From assembly GCF_009908315.1 (NCBI RefSeq), contig NZ_JAAATW010000001.1:806001-870000 (forward strand): a stretch of 64,000 bases of DNA, read 5' to 3'. Below are positions 24,901 through 33,609 of this stretch, one piece after another (position 1 is the first letter of the stretch; every line of letters begins with the position of its first letter). Origin of the DNA: Paragemmobacter ruber. Its GTDB lineage: Bacteria; Pseudomonadota; Alphaproteobacteria; Rhodobacterales; Rhodobacteraceae. The notes below the pieces were generated by a model. That model had not been told where the DNA came from. It worked only from the letters and a program-made list of their open reading frames with translations, and made no database searches. Both the position numbers and the translations under genes were made by a program.

Positions 24901-24930
24901 GATGCCGCGCCAAGCGATTGGCGCGGCATC
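24901..24930 (+). terminator. Intercistronic hairpin after the BMP-protein gene
   Basis: Perfect 13-bp stem GATGCCGCGCCAA/TTGGCGCGGCATC with loop GCGA, followed by TTTGC, 21 bp after the stop. It sits inside the operon ahead of the ATPase gene, so partial termination or 3'-end protection would yield excess binding protein. Confidence 0.75.
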
Positions 24931-24982
24931 TTTGCAAGCACCGACCCCGCAGCAAGACGGGCGAGGGAACAGGGGAATCGTC

Positions 24983-26545
24983 ATGGCGTCAGTTGGGGCG
25001 GATGCGCGTTACGCCATCGAATTGAAGGGCATTTCCAAGGCCTTCGGTCCGGTGCAGGCCAACAAGGACATCCACATTGCCGTGCCCAAGGGCACGATCC
25101 ACGGGATCATCGGCGAGAACGGGGCGGGGAAATCCACCCTGATGTCGATCCTTTACGGGTTCTACCGCGCCGATTCGGGCGAGATCTTCATCAATGGCAA
25201 GCCGACCGCCATCCCCGACAGCCAGAGCGCGATCCGTGCCGGGATCGGGATGGTGTTTCAGCACTTCAAGCTGGTGCAGAATTTCACCGTGCTGGAGAAT
25301 GTGGTCCTCGGCGCGGAAGAGGGGGCGCTTCTGGCAGGGTCGCTGTCGAAGGCGCGGCGTGTGCTGACGGACCTTTCCCGCGAATATGAGCTGGACGTGG
25401 ACCCGGACGCGGTGATCGAGGATCTGTCGGTGGGCCACCAGCAGCGGGTGGAGATCCTGAAGGCGCTGTACCGGCAGGCGGATATCCTGATCCTTGATGA
25501 ACCCACGGGCGTGCTGACCCCCGCTGAGGCGGACCATCTGTTCCGCATCCTGAAAGGGCTGCGCGATCAGGGCAAGACGGTGATCCTGATCACCCACAAG
25601 CTGCGCGAGATCATGGAGACCACCGACAATGTGAGCGTGATGCGGCGCGGCACGATGGTGGGAACGGTCAAGACGAGCGAGAGCAGCCCCGAGGAACTGG
25701 CCGAGCTGATGGTGGGGCGCAAGGTCCTGCTGGAGGTGGAAAAGGCGCCAGCGACGCCGGGCGCGGTGGTGCTGAAGGTAGACGATCTGCGTGTCAGGGA
25801 TGAGCATGGGGTGGAGCGCCTGAAGGGCGTGAGCTTCGAGATCCGGGCGGGCGAGATCCTTGGCATCGCGGGCGTGGCCGGGAACGGGCAGTCGGAACTG
25901 CTGGAGGCCTTGGGGGGCATCGCCGCCGCCACGGGGCGGATCACGCTGAACGGGGCGGAGTTGCCCCTGTCGGGCGCAGGGGCGGATGGGCGGTCGCGGC
26001 GCAAGGCGGGCATCGCCCATGTACCCGAGGACCGGCAGGCGCTGGGCCTGATCATGGATTTCGCGGCGTGGGAGAATGTGGCCTTCGGCTATCACGACGC
26101 GCCGGAATATCAGAAGAACGCCCTGTTCATGGACAATGACGCGCTGCGCGCGGATACCGAGCGGAAGATGGCCACCTTCGACGTGCGCCCGCCGATCCCC
26201 ACGCTGGCGGCCAAGAATTTCTCGGGCGGGAACCAGCAGAAGATCGTGGTCGCGCGCGAGATCGAGCGGAACCCCGACCTGCTCTTGATCGGCCAGCCGA
26301 CGCGGGGCGTGGATATCGGGGCGATCGAGTTCATCCACAAGCAGATCGTGGCCCTGCGCGATCAGGGCAAGGCGATCTTGCTGGTGTCGGTCGAACTGGA
26401 CGAGATCCGCAGTCTTTCGGATCGGGTGGCGGTGATGTTCGACGGGCGCATCATGGGCCTGCGCGACCCCGAGACGACGGATGAGCGGGAGTTGGGCCTG
26501 CTGATGGCGGGGATCGCCGAGGGCAGCAAGGGGGAGGCCGCGTGA
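24983..26545 (+). CDS. Sugar/nucleoside-type ABC transporter ATP-binding protein (two ABC domains)
   Basis: This 520-residue tandem ATPase powers the BMP-type importer. Domain 1 has Walker A GENGAGKSTLMS, signature LSVGHQQRVEILKAL and Walker B ILILDEPTGVLTP. Domain 2 has the weaker Walker A GVAGNGQSELLEAL, signature FSGGNQQKIVVAREI and a Walker B-like LLLIGQPTRGVDIGA. A degenerate second site is usual in this family (RbsA/YufO-like). The start MASVGADARYAIELKG at 24983 follows AACAGGGGAA. The stop overlaps the permease ATG (TGATG). Confidence 0.95.
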   Translation: MASVGADARYAIELKGISKAFGPVQANKDIHIAVPKGTIHGIIGENGAGKSTLMSILYGFYRADSGEIFINGKPTAIPDSQSAIRAGIGMVFQHFKLVQNFTVLENVVLGAEEGALLAGSLSKARRVLTDLSREYELDVDPDAVIEDLSVGHQQRVEILKALYRQADILILDEPTGVLTPAEADHLFRILKGLRDQGKTVILITHKLREIMETTDNVSVMRRGTMVGTVKTSESSPEELAELMVGRKVLLEVEKAPATPGAVVLKVDDLRVRDEHGVERLKGVSFEIRAGEILGIAGVAGNGQSELLEALGGIAAATGRITLNGAELPLSGAGADGRSRRKAGIAHVPEDRQALGLIMDFAAWENVAFGYHDAPEYQKNALFMDNDALRADTERKMATFDVRPPIPTLAAKNFSGGNQQKIVVAREIERNPDLLLIGQPTRGVDIGAIEFIHKQIVALRDQGKAILLVSVELDEIRSLSDRVAVMFDGRIMGLRDPETTDERELGLLMAGIAEGSKGEAA

Positions 26546-27651
26546 TGGAACGCTTGCCGAGATGGGCCGATGTGGCCCTTGTGCCGCTGGTGAGCCTTTT
26601 GCTGGCCGCCGTGATCGCCGCGCTGGTGATCCTTGCGATCGGGCAGGACCCGTGGGAGGCCATCACGGTGATGGTCCAGGGGTCGATCATGGACAGCTAT
26701 GGCTGGGGCTATACGCTATATTACGCGACCAGCTTCATCTTTACCGGGCTGGCCGTGACCGTGGCGTTCCATGCCAGCCTCTTCAACATCGGGGGGGAGG
26801 GGCAGGCGCAACTGGGCGGGCTTGGCGTGGCGCTGTGCTGCCTGTTCCTGCCGTGGCCGCATTGGACGCTGGCGCTGATCGGGGCCACCTGCGCGGCGGC
26901 TCTGTTCGGGGCGGCCTGGGCGGCGATCCCGGCCTATCTGCAGGCGCGGCGGGGCAGCCATATCGTGATCACCACGATCATGTTCAACTATATCGCGGCG
27001 GCGCTTCTGATCTTCCTGCTGGTGGATGTGCTGCGCCCGGCCGGGCAGATGGACCCGGCGACGGCGAACTTCCCTGAAGCCACGCGCCTGCCCACGCTGA
27101 ACGAGCTACCCGTATTCAACCTGTTCTTCACCTCGAACGTGCCGGCCAATGTGACGCTGCTGATCGCGCTGGGCATGGCGGTGGTGGTGTGGCTGCTGTT
27201 GTGGCGCACGCGGCTGGGCTATGCGATCCGCGCCTTCGGCAAATCCGAGGCGGCGGCCAGATATGCCGGGATCAGCCCCTTCACCATCATCATGGTGGCG
27301 ATGCTGATTTCCGGCGGGCTGGCGGGCATGATGGCCATCAACAACGTGATGGGCGAGGCGGAGCGGCTTCTGCAGAATTCGGCCTCGGGGGCCGGGTTCA
27401 TCGGGATCGCGGTTGCGCTGATGGGGCGGAACCATCCGGTGGGGGTGGTGCTGGCGGCGCTCTTGTTCGGGTTCCTGTTTCAGGGGGGCGCGGAACTGGG
27501 CCTGTGGACGAAGATCCCCATCGAGATGCGGACGGTGGTGCAGGGTCTGGTGATCCTGTTCACCGGGGCGCTGGATGTGATGGTGCGGATGCTGCTGACC
27601 CGGATCTTCAACCTGTTCCGGGCGGGCCGGATGGCGAAGGGGGCTGCGTGA
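26545..27651 (+). CDS. Nucleoside ABC transporter permease 1
   Basis: This 368-residue BPD_transp_2-type permease has about nine hydrophobic segments (VALVPLVSLLLAAVIAALV; FTGLAVTVAFHASLFNIGGE; IVITTIMFNYIAAALLIFLL) and the signature FNIGGEGQAQLGGLG. The conserved loop GYAIRAFGKSEAAARYAGI contacts the ATPase. It pairs with the next gene as a heterodimeric pore. Start ATG 26545 overlaps the ATPase stop, and a GTG immediately upstream is also possible. Its own stop overlaps the next ATG. Confidence 0.93.
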   Translation: MERLPRWADVALVPLVSLLLAAVIAALVILAIGQDPWEAITVMVQGSIMDSYGWGYTLYYATSFIFTGLAVTVAFHASLFNIGGEGQAQLGGLGVALCCLFLPWPHWTLALIGATCAAALFGAAWAAIPAYLQARRGSHIVITTIMFNYIAAALLIFLLVDVLRPAGQMDPATANFPEATRLPTLNELPVFNLFFTSNVPANVTLLIALGMAVVVWLLLWRTRLGYAIRAFGKSEAAARYAGISPFTIIMVAMLISGGLAGMMAINNVMGEAERLLQNSASGAGFIGIAVALMGRNHPVGVVLAALLFGFLFQGGAELGLWTKIPIEMRTVVQGLVILFTGALDVMVRMLLTRIFNLFRAGRMAKGAA

Positions 27652-28619
27652 TGGATTACGCAACGCTTTTGCAACTGCTGGACACCACGCTGCGTCTGGC
27701 CACGCCGTTGCTGTTTGCCTGTCTGGCGGGGCTTTATTCGGAACGCGCGGGGATTTTCGACATCGGGCTGGAAGGCAAGATGCTGATGGCGGCGATGGCC
27801 TCGGCCTCGGTCGCGTTCCTGACGGGGTCGGTCTGGGTGGGATTGCTGGCCGGGATGCTGGCGTCGCTTCTGATGGCGGGGCTGCACGGGATCGCGTCGA
27901 TCACCTTCCGGGGCAATCAGCTGATCTCGGGCGTGGCGCTGAATTTCGTGGCGTCGGGCATCACGGTGCTGATCGCGCAGCGGCTGTTCGGGCAAGGGGG
28001 GCGGACGCCACCCCTTGCGGGGGAGGCGCGGTTCTCTTCCATCACCCTGCCCTTTGCGGAAGAACTGCAGGGCGTGCCGGTGCTAGGGCCGCTGTATTAC
28101 GAGGTGATCTCGGGCCATCCCCTGCTGGTTTATGTGGCGCTGGCGACGGTGCCGCTGACATGGTGGGTGCTGTACCGCACGCGGTTCGGGCTGCGGCTGC
28201 GGGCGGTGGGGGAAAACCCGGCGGCGGTGGATACGGCGGGGATTTCCGTTGTCGGCCTGCGCTTTGCCGCGGTGGCGATCACCGGCATCCTCTGCGGGTT
28301 GGCGGGCGCCTATATGGCGACCGCGCTGCAGGCCGGGTTCGGGCGCGAGATGACGGCAGGGCGGGGCTATATCGCGCTGGCGGCGCTGATCTTTGCCAAG
28401 TGGCGCCCGGTGGCGGCGCTGTGGGCCTGCCTTCTGTTCGGGTTCTTCCAAGCGCTGGCGCTGCGGCCCGACGTGGTAGAGGCGGTGGTGCAGGTGAAGG
28501 TGCCGGTGCCCTTCCTCGATGCGCTGCCCTATGTTCTGACCGTGCTGGTACTGGCGGGTTTCGTCGGCAAGGCCATTCCGCCGCGCGCAGGAGGCGAGCC
28601 CTATGTCAAGGAACGCTGA
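27651..28619 (+). CDS. Nucleoside ABC transporter permease 2
   Basis: The 322-residue second permease reads MDYATLLQLLDTTLRLATPL, then ERAGIFDIGLEGKMLMAAM, which is the counterpart of the FNIGGEGQ motif, and FGLRLRAVGENPAAVDTAGI as the coupling loop. There are about eight hydrophobic segments. The TGATG junction with permease 1 and the 17-bp overlap with punA show a tight operon. Confidence 0.93.
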   Translation: MDYATLLQLLDTTLRLATPLLFACLAGLYSERAGIFDIGLEGKMLMAAMASASVAFLTGSVWVGLLAGMLASLLMAGLHGIASITFRGNQLISGVALNFVASGITVLIAQRLFGQGGRTPPLAGEARFSSITLPFAEELQGVPVLGPLYYEVISGHPLLVYVALATVPLTWWVLYRTRFGLRLRAVGENPAAVDTAGISVVGLRFAAVAITGILCGLAGAYMATALQAGFGREMTAGRGYIALAALIFAKWRPVAALWACLLFGFFQALALRPDVVEAVVQVKVPVPFLDALPYVLTVLVLAGFVGKAIPPRAGGEPYVKER

Positions 28620-29421
28620 GGCCGATATTGCCGCGCTGGCCGATCTGGTGCGCGCCCGCGCGGGCGCGGCGCCGGTGCGGATGGGGCTGATCCTGGGGTC
28701 CGGGCTGGGGCATCTGGCGGGCGCGGTGGAGGGGGTGGCAATCCCTTACGCCGATCTGCCGGGATTTCCCCATGCGGGCGTGTCGGGGCATAACCCGAAC
28801 CTTGTGATCGGTGATCTGGAAGGGGTGCGCGTGGCGGTGTTCGGCGCGCGCGAGCATTACTATGAGAACGGCAACCCGGCGGCGATGCGCCCGGCGCTGG
28901 AACTGCTGCGCGCGCTGGGGGCCGACAGCCTGATTGCCACCAATGCGGCGGGCAGCCTGCGGGCGGATATCGCGCCCGGCGATCTGATGCTGTTGTCGGA
29001 TCACATCAACTTTTCCGGGCTGAACCCCCTGATCGGGGAACGCACGGATGCGCGGTTCGTGCCGATGGGGGATGCTCATGACCCCACCCTGCGCGCGGCC
29101 CTGAAGGCCAGCGCCGAGGCAGAGGGCGTGGCCCTGCCCGAGGGCGTGTATGCGTGGTATTCCGGCCCGTCCTTCGAGACACCAGCCGAGATCCGCGCGA
29201 TCCGCGTGCTGGGGGGCGATGCGGTGGGCATGTCCACCGTGCCGGAGGTGATCCTTGCGCGCTTCCTTGGCCTGCGGGTGGCGGCGATTTCCACCATCAC
29301 CAACATGGCGGCGGGCCTGTCGGACGAGAAGATCAGCCACGAACACACCAAGGCCATGGCCCCCTTGGGTGCGGCAAAACTGGAACGGGTGCTGCGGCAT
29401 TTCCTGCGACACATGGCCTAG
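28603..29421 (+). CDS. punA: Purine nucleoside phosphorylase
   Basis: PNP splits purine nucleosides with phosphate into base and (deoxy)ribose-1-phosphate. The 272-residue trimeric-type enzyme has LILGSGLGHLAGAVEG (phosphate loop), FGAREHYYENGNPAAMRP, ATNAAGSLRADIAPGDLML, SGPSFETPAEIRAIR and GMSTVPEVILARFLGL. It overlaps the last permease gene by 17 bp. Coupling import and phosphorolysis makes the operon a self-contained purine-nucleoside salvage unit. A terminator-like hairpin follows. Confidence 0.95.
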   Translation: MSRNAEADIAALADLVRARAGAAPVRMGLILGSGLGHLAGAVEGVAIPYADLPGFPHAGVSGHNPNLVIGDLEGVRVAVFGAREHYYENGNPAAMRPALELLRALGADSLIATNAAGSLRADIAPGDLMLLSDHINFSGLNPLIGERTDARFVPMGDAHDPTLRAALKASAEAEGVALPEGVYAWYSGPSFETPAEIRAIRVLGGDAVGMSTVPEVILARFLGLRVAAISTITNMAAGLSDEKISHEHTKAMAPLGAAKLERVLRHFLRHMA

Positions 29422-29444
29422 GGCGGTGCGGGGTTTGACATCGC

Positions 29445-29470
29445 GGCCAAAGGGGCGCAACCCTTTGGCC
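29445..29470 (+). terminator. Terminator after punA
   Basis: Stem GGCCAAAGGG/CCCTTTGGCC (10 bp) with loop GCGCAA, 24 bp after the punA stop. The downstream sequence contains TTTCTT, but there is no perfect T run. Confidence 0.65.
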
Positions 29471-29516
29471 TGACTGTCACCTTTCTTACCGCCGCCTTTC
29501 CAGCCCGGCCCCGCCC

Positions 29517-30434
29517 ATGCAGCTTTACCTTCCGATTGCCGAGGTATCGGTCAATGCCTTTCTCCTTTTGGGGTTGGGCGGGATCGTGGGTTTCCTGTCG
29601 GGGATGTTCGGCGTGGGGGGCGGGTTCCTGATCACGCCCCTGCTGTTCTTCATCGGGGTGCCGCCCGCGGTGGCGGTGGCCACGGGCGCCAATCAGGTGG
29701 TGGCGTCGTCGGTGTCGGGCGTGCTGGCGCAGATGCGGCGCAAGGCGGTGGATTTCCGCATGGGGACGGTGCTGCTGGTGGGCGGGATGGCCGGATCGTC
29801 GGTGGGGATCGCGGTGTTCCAGTGGATGACGCGGCTGGGTCAGGTCGATCTGTTCGTGCAGCTATCCTATGTGCTGTTTCTGGGGCTGATCGGGGCGATG
29901 ATGCTGCAGGAATCCTTGCGCGCGTGGTTCCGGTCGCAGCAGGGCGGGCCGGTGCGGCGGTCACATGTGCATACATGGGTGCATGGCCTGCCGCTGAAGA
30001 TGAAATTCCGGGCCTCGGGACTTTATATCAGCGTGCTGCCACCGCTCGGCGTGGGGGCGCTGGTGGGGTTTCTGGCGGCGATCATGGGGGTGGGCGGCGG
30101 CTTCGTGATGGTGCCTGCGATGATCTATCTGCTGGGGATGCCCACGAAGGTGGTGGTCGGCACCTCGCTGTTCCAGATCATCTTTGTCACCGCCTTCACC
30201 ACGCTGATGCATGCGGTGACCAGCCAGACAGTGGATATCCTGCTGGCCCTGCTTCTGATCACCGGGGGGGTTATCGGGGCGCAGATCGGCACCACCATCG
30301 GCGTGCGGCTGAAGGCGGAACAATTGCGCATCCTGCTGGCGCTGCTGGTGCTGGCGGTGGCGATCAAGATCGCGCTGGATCTGCTGATCCGGCCGACCGA
30401 GCTTTATTCGGTCATGCCCGGGGTGCTGCCATGA
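29517..30434 (+). CDS. TauE/SafE-family sulfite exporter-like membrane protein
   Basis: This 305-residue membrane protein has about eight hydrophobic segments and the duplicated family motif: GGIVGFLSGMFGVGGGFLITPLL in the first half, GALVGFLAAIMGVGGGFVMVPAM in the second. The family moves anions such as sulfite or organosulfonates out of the cell. The substrate here is unknown. It overlaps the next gene (ATGA), a TIGR02186 protein usually found beside this exporter type. Confidence 0.9.
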   Translation: MQLYLPIAEVSVNAFLLLGLGGIVGFLSGMFGVGGGFLITPLLFFIGVPPAVAVATGANQVVASSVSGVLAQMRRKAVDFRMGTVLLVGGMAGSSVGIAVFQWMTRLGQVDLFVQLSYVLFLGLIGAMMLQESLRAWFRSQQGGPVRRSHVHTWVHGLPLKMKFRASGLYISVLPPLGVGALVGFLAAIMGVGGGFVMVPAMIYLLGMPTKVVVGTSLFQIIFVTAFTTLMHAVTSQTVDILLALLLITGGVIGAQIGTTIGVRLKAEQLRILLALLVLAVAIKIALDLLIRPTELYSVMPGVLP

Positions 30435-31201
30435 GGTGGCTGGCGCTGGCCCTTGCGCTGCTGCCCCCGGTGCTTTTGCCGCTGCCTGCCATGGCGGTGG
30501 AAAGCATCGTGGCGGGGCTGAGCCAGAACCGCGTGTCGATCACGGCGGATTTCGACGGGTCAGAGATCCTTGTCTACGGCGCGGTCAAGCGCAACGCGCC
30601 CGCGCCGGAGGGGCCGATCGAGGTGATCATCACGGTGGAGGGGCCGTCCACCCCGGTGACGATCCGCAAGAAGGACCGCCGCGCGGGCATCTGGATCAAC
30701 ACCGAGGCCGTGGAGGTGGATGCCGCGCCCAGCTTTTACGCCGTGGCGACGACGGGGCCGTTGCGGCAGGTGCTGTCCGAGACCGAGGATCTGCGCCACC
30801 GCATCACCCTGCCCCGCGTCATCCGCGCGGTGGGTGCCGCGACCGAGGATGGCGGGCCGGACGATTTCATCGACGCGATGCAGCGAATCCGGCAGGCCGA
30901 AAGCCGGTACATGGTGTTGCAGGGCGCGGTGGAGTTCACCGAACAGACGCTGTTCCGGTCCGATATCGTGCTGCCCGCGAACCTGACCGAGGGGGAGTAT
31001 CGCGTGCGCATCTTCCTGACGCGCGAAGGCCGGGTGGTGGATGCGCAGGACCGGGTGGTGGGCGTGCGCAAAGAGGGGTTGGAGCGGCTGCTGTTCAACC
31101 TGTCGCGGGAGCAGCCGCTGATCTACGGGCTGTTGTCGCTGGTGATGGCAGCCGGGGCGGGATGGGCAGCATCGGCCGGCTTTGCCGTGCTGCGGCGCTA
31201 G
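30431..31201 (+). CDS. TIGR02186-family periplasmic protein with C-terminal membrane anchor
   Basis: The 256-residue product has an N-terminal signal segment (LALALALLPPVLLPLPAMA), a beta-rich periplasmic domain (VSITADFDGSEILVYGAVKR; IEVIITVEGPSTPVTIRKKD; AGIWINTEAV) and a C-terminal transmembrane helix (LIYGLLSLVMAAGAGWAASA). It is the usual partner of TauE/SafE-type exporters in alphaproteobacteria. It may assist or regulate the exporter, but function is not established. Its end overlaps the convergent CPBP gene by 4 bp. Confidence 0.85.
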   Translation: MRWLALALALLPPVLLPLPAMAVESIVAGLSQNRVSITADFDGSEILVYGAVKRNAPAPEGPIEVIITVEGPSTPVTIRKKDRRAGIWINTEAVEVDAAPSFYAVATTGPLRQVLSETEDLRHRITLPRVIRAVGAATEDGGPDDFIDAMQRIRQAESRYMVLQGAVEFTEQTLFRSDIVLPANLTEGEYRVRIFLTREGRVVDAQDRVVGVRKEGLERLLFNLSREQPLIYGLLSLVMAAGAGWAASAGFAVLRR

Positions 31202-31917
31202 GCGCTGGCCCCCGCTGCAAGGGGTGAAAGCGCGGCCAGGGCAAAGCCCAGATGCGTGGCGGCATGGGCGAGGAGTGCCGCCTCCAGCCCGTGGCGCAAC
31301 AGGGCCGCACCGTAGACAAGGCCCAGCAGCAGGTTCCACAGGATCGTGCGAAGGAGGAGCGGCGGGGTCGGCGCGTCCACCGTCAGCGCCAGCGCGGGCA
31401 GATGGGCCAGCGCGAAGGCCAGCGCCGCCAGCGCGACCGCACCCCAAAGCGCCGCGCCGCGCGGCAGGAAGCGAGCCAGCCCCAGCGAGATCAGCGACAG
31501 AACGCCCCAGCGGAGCAGCACCTCTTCGGTCAGCCCGCCATAGAGGACACCCAGCACCAGATCACCGACCGCGCGGTCCGCGCGCAGCGTCGCCGCGCCG
31601 TCCGGCGGCCAGAGGGGTGCGGTCGCGTGGTCGAGGATGGCCACCCCAAGCCCTGCGGCCAGCCCCACCCCTGCCCATACCGCCAGCGCCCGCCACGGCA
31701 GGGGCGTGCCGAGGATCACCGCCGAGCGCAGGCCAACGCGCGGCGCGGCCCATGCCCCGGCACATGCCATCAGGATCAGCAGGATGGCCGGGTTGGCCAT
31801 CACCGCGAGGGGCGGAATGCCCGGCGGCAGCGGGGCCAGCAGTGGCAGGGCGATCACTCCCGGCAGGCCCAGAAAGACCGCGGCAAGAGCGCGGATCGGA
31901 TAGGGGCGGTAGGTCAT
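31198..31917 (-). CDS. CPBP-family intramembrane glutamic endopeptidase
   Basis: The 239-residue membrane protein has several hydrophobic helices and the family catalytic motifs: GLTEEVLLRWG (EExxxR), FALAHLP (FxxxH) and a terminal HAATHLG. Bacterial members process membrane-linked substrates or bacteriocin-related peptides. The substrate here is unknown. It lies 58 bp downstream of the MATE gene on the same strand and is convergent with the TIGR02186 gene. Confidence 0.88.
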   Translation of the reverse strand: MTYRPYPIRALAAVFLGLPGVIALPLLAPLPPGIPPLAVMANPAILLILMACAGAWAAPRVGLRSAVILGTPLPWRALAVWAGVGLAAGLGVAILDHATAPLWPPDGAATLRADRAVGDLVLGVLYGGLTEEVLLRWGVLSLISLGLARFLPRGAALWGAVALAALAFALAHLPALALTVDAPTPPLLLRTILWNLLLGLVYGAALLRHGLEAALLAHAATHLGFALAALSPLAAGASA

Positions 31918-31975
31918 CGCGGGGCTCTTTCCGGCGCGGGCAGGGCGGTGCAGATGCCGCGCCGGGGCAAGGTTG

Positions 31976-33295
31976 TCAAGTTACCGCCCGCGCCTCGGCC
32001 CGCGCCTCGGCCCGTGGTGCCAGCCGTGCCATGCTGATCCCCCGCGCGACATTCAGCACCATCAGCGCCGCCCACAGGCCGTGATTGCCAAGGACCGGGG
32101 GCAGGATGGCCAGCGCTGCGGCATAGATCGCGACCGACAGCATCATGGTGCGGCGCATCTCGGCCGTCAGGGTGGCACCGATGAAGATGCCGTCATAGAT
32201 CCACGACGCGACCCCGATCAGCGGGGCCGCCACCAGCCAGGGCAGGAAGAGGCGCGCCTCGGCGCGCACCTCGGGCGCGGTGGTCATCAGGTCGATGATG
32301 GCAGGTCCCGCCAGCGCGAAGGCGGCGGCCAGCAGGGCCGCGCCCCCAAAGCCCCATTGCATCGACAGCCGCCCGGCGCGGCGCAGGTCAGCTTGCGCCC
32401 TTGCCCCCACCGCCTGCCCCACCAGCGTTTCGGCGGCGAAGGCAAAACCGTCCAGCGCGTAAGCCGTGATCGACAGGAATTGCAGCAGCACCTGATTGGC
32501 GGCCAGCGTTGCATCGCCCTGCCGCGCGCTGAGAAAGACAAAGCTGGTGAAACTGGCCTGCAGAAGGTCCGAGCGGATCATGATGTCGCGGTTCACCGCC
32601 AGCATCACCCGCAGCGCGGCGCGGTCCAAGAGCCGCGCGAGGGCCGCGCGCCAGACCGGGATGAGCCCGTCGCGGCAAAGCCACAGGCCAAGCGCGAGGC
32701 CGGTCCATTCCGCGATCAGCGTGGCCGTGGCCACGCCCCCCACCCCCCAGCCAAGGCCGAGGACGAACCACAGATCAAGCCCGACATTCACCCCGTTGAT
32801 CCAGAGCTGCAGCAACAGCACCGCGCGGGTGCGCTCCACCGCGATCAGCCAGCCGGTCACGGCATAGGCGGCAATGGTGGCGGGTGCGCCCCAGATGCGG
32901 ATTGCAAGGTATTGGCGGGCCAGCGTTTCCACCTCTTCCCCCGCCGGGGCGAGGGCGAGGGCGGCGCGGAACAAAACGCCCTGCGCCGCGATGAAGACCA
33001 GCCCCGCCGCCGCGCCGATCATCAGCGCGCGCAGCAGGATCGCGCCGCGCTCGGCCCCGTCGCCCGCGCCATGGGCCTGTGCCGCAAGGCCCGAGGTGCC
33101 CATGCGCAGGAAGGAGAACACCCAGTAGAGCGAAACAAGGATCACCGATCCCACACCCACCGCCCCGATGGGGGCCGCCTGCCCCATCTGCCCCACCACG
33201 CCCGTATCCACCGCGCCCAGAAGCGGGATCGTGGCGTTGGACAGCACGATGGGCGCGGCAATCTTCAGCAGGCGGGTATGGGTGAGCGCGGTCAT
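31976..33295 (-). CDS. MATE-family multidrug/toxin efflux transporter
   Basis: The 439-residue protein has twelve predicted membrane segments in two related halves: IVLSNATIPLLGAVDTGVVG with GSVILVSLYWVFSFLRMGTSG in the first, and LLQFLSITAYALDGFAFAAETLVGQ in the second. It resembles DinF-type MATE members. It exports cationic or organic compounds using a sodium or proton gradient, but the substrate cannot be predicted. The start at 33295 gives the normal family length. An upstream in-frame extension is low complexity and rejected. Confidence 0.9.
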   Translation of the reverse strand: MTALTHTRLLKIAAPIVLSNATIPLLGAVDTGVVGQMGQAAPIGAVGVGSVILVSLYWVFSFLRMGTSGLAAQAHGAGDGAERGAILLRALMIGAAAGLVFIAAQGVLFRAALALAPAGEEVETLARQYLAIRIWGAPATIAAYAVTGWLIAVERTRAVLLLQLWINGVNVGLDLWFVLGLGWGVGGVATATLIAEWTGLALGLWLCRDGLIPVWRAALARLLDRAALRVMLAVNRDIMIRSDLLQASFTSFVFLSARQGDATLAANQVLLQFLSITAYALDGFAFAAETLVGQAVGARAQADLRRAGRLSMQWGFGGAALLAAAFALAGPAIIDLMTTAPEVRAEARLFLPWLVAAPLIGVASWIYDGIFIGATLTAEMRRTMMLSVAIYAAALAILPPVLGNHGLWAALMVLNVARGISMARLAPRAEARAEARAVT

Positions 33296-33609
33296 GGTCG
33301 GCGGGAGTGTGGCCGAAGGCGCAGGCGGGGGAAAGGGGACATCGGGGGGCAAGGCGGCGCCAAGGGACGCCGAGGCCGAGAAGGGAGGCCGCGAGGGGCG
33401 GCAGGGAGGAGCGGCGGCTATTGCATGGCCGCCTGCGTGACCCGGGGATCCGCCGCCGCTGGCGGCACAGGGTGGCAGGGTTCCCCTTCCCGCTCCCCGC
33501 AGGGACAAGACCGGGGGGGCGGTCAGTTCGCGGGCAGGCAATTGCGCGGGCGGGCGACGGAACACCGACCCGACGGCGTATCATGCCCGGACGATTTCGG
33601 AGACATGAC
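33296..33609. other. Divergent intergenic region between MATE and esterase genes
   Basis: 314 bp without a gene. The first ~120 bp are a G/purine-rich, low-complexity stretch (plus strand). A hairpin GCCGCC-GCT-GGCGGC lies at 33452-33466. The part near the esterase start contains GGAACACC and CGTATC, but the spacing is too short for a convincing ECF promoter. Both genes must have promoters here, and I cannot place them. Confidence 0.5.

Noticed and set aside
33562-33584. GGAACACC with CGTATC as an ECF promoter of the esterase gene
   Set aside because: The spacing (about 12-13 bp) is shorter than accepted ECF promoters.
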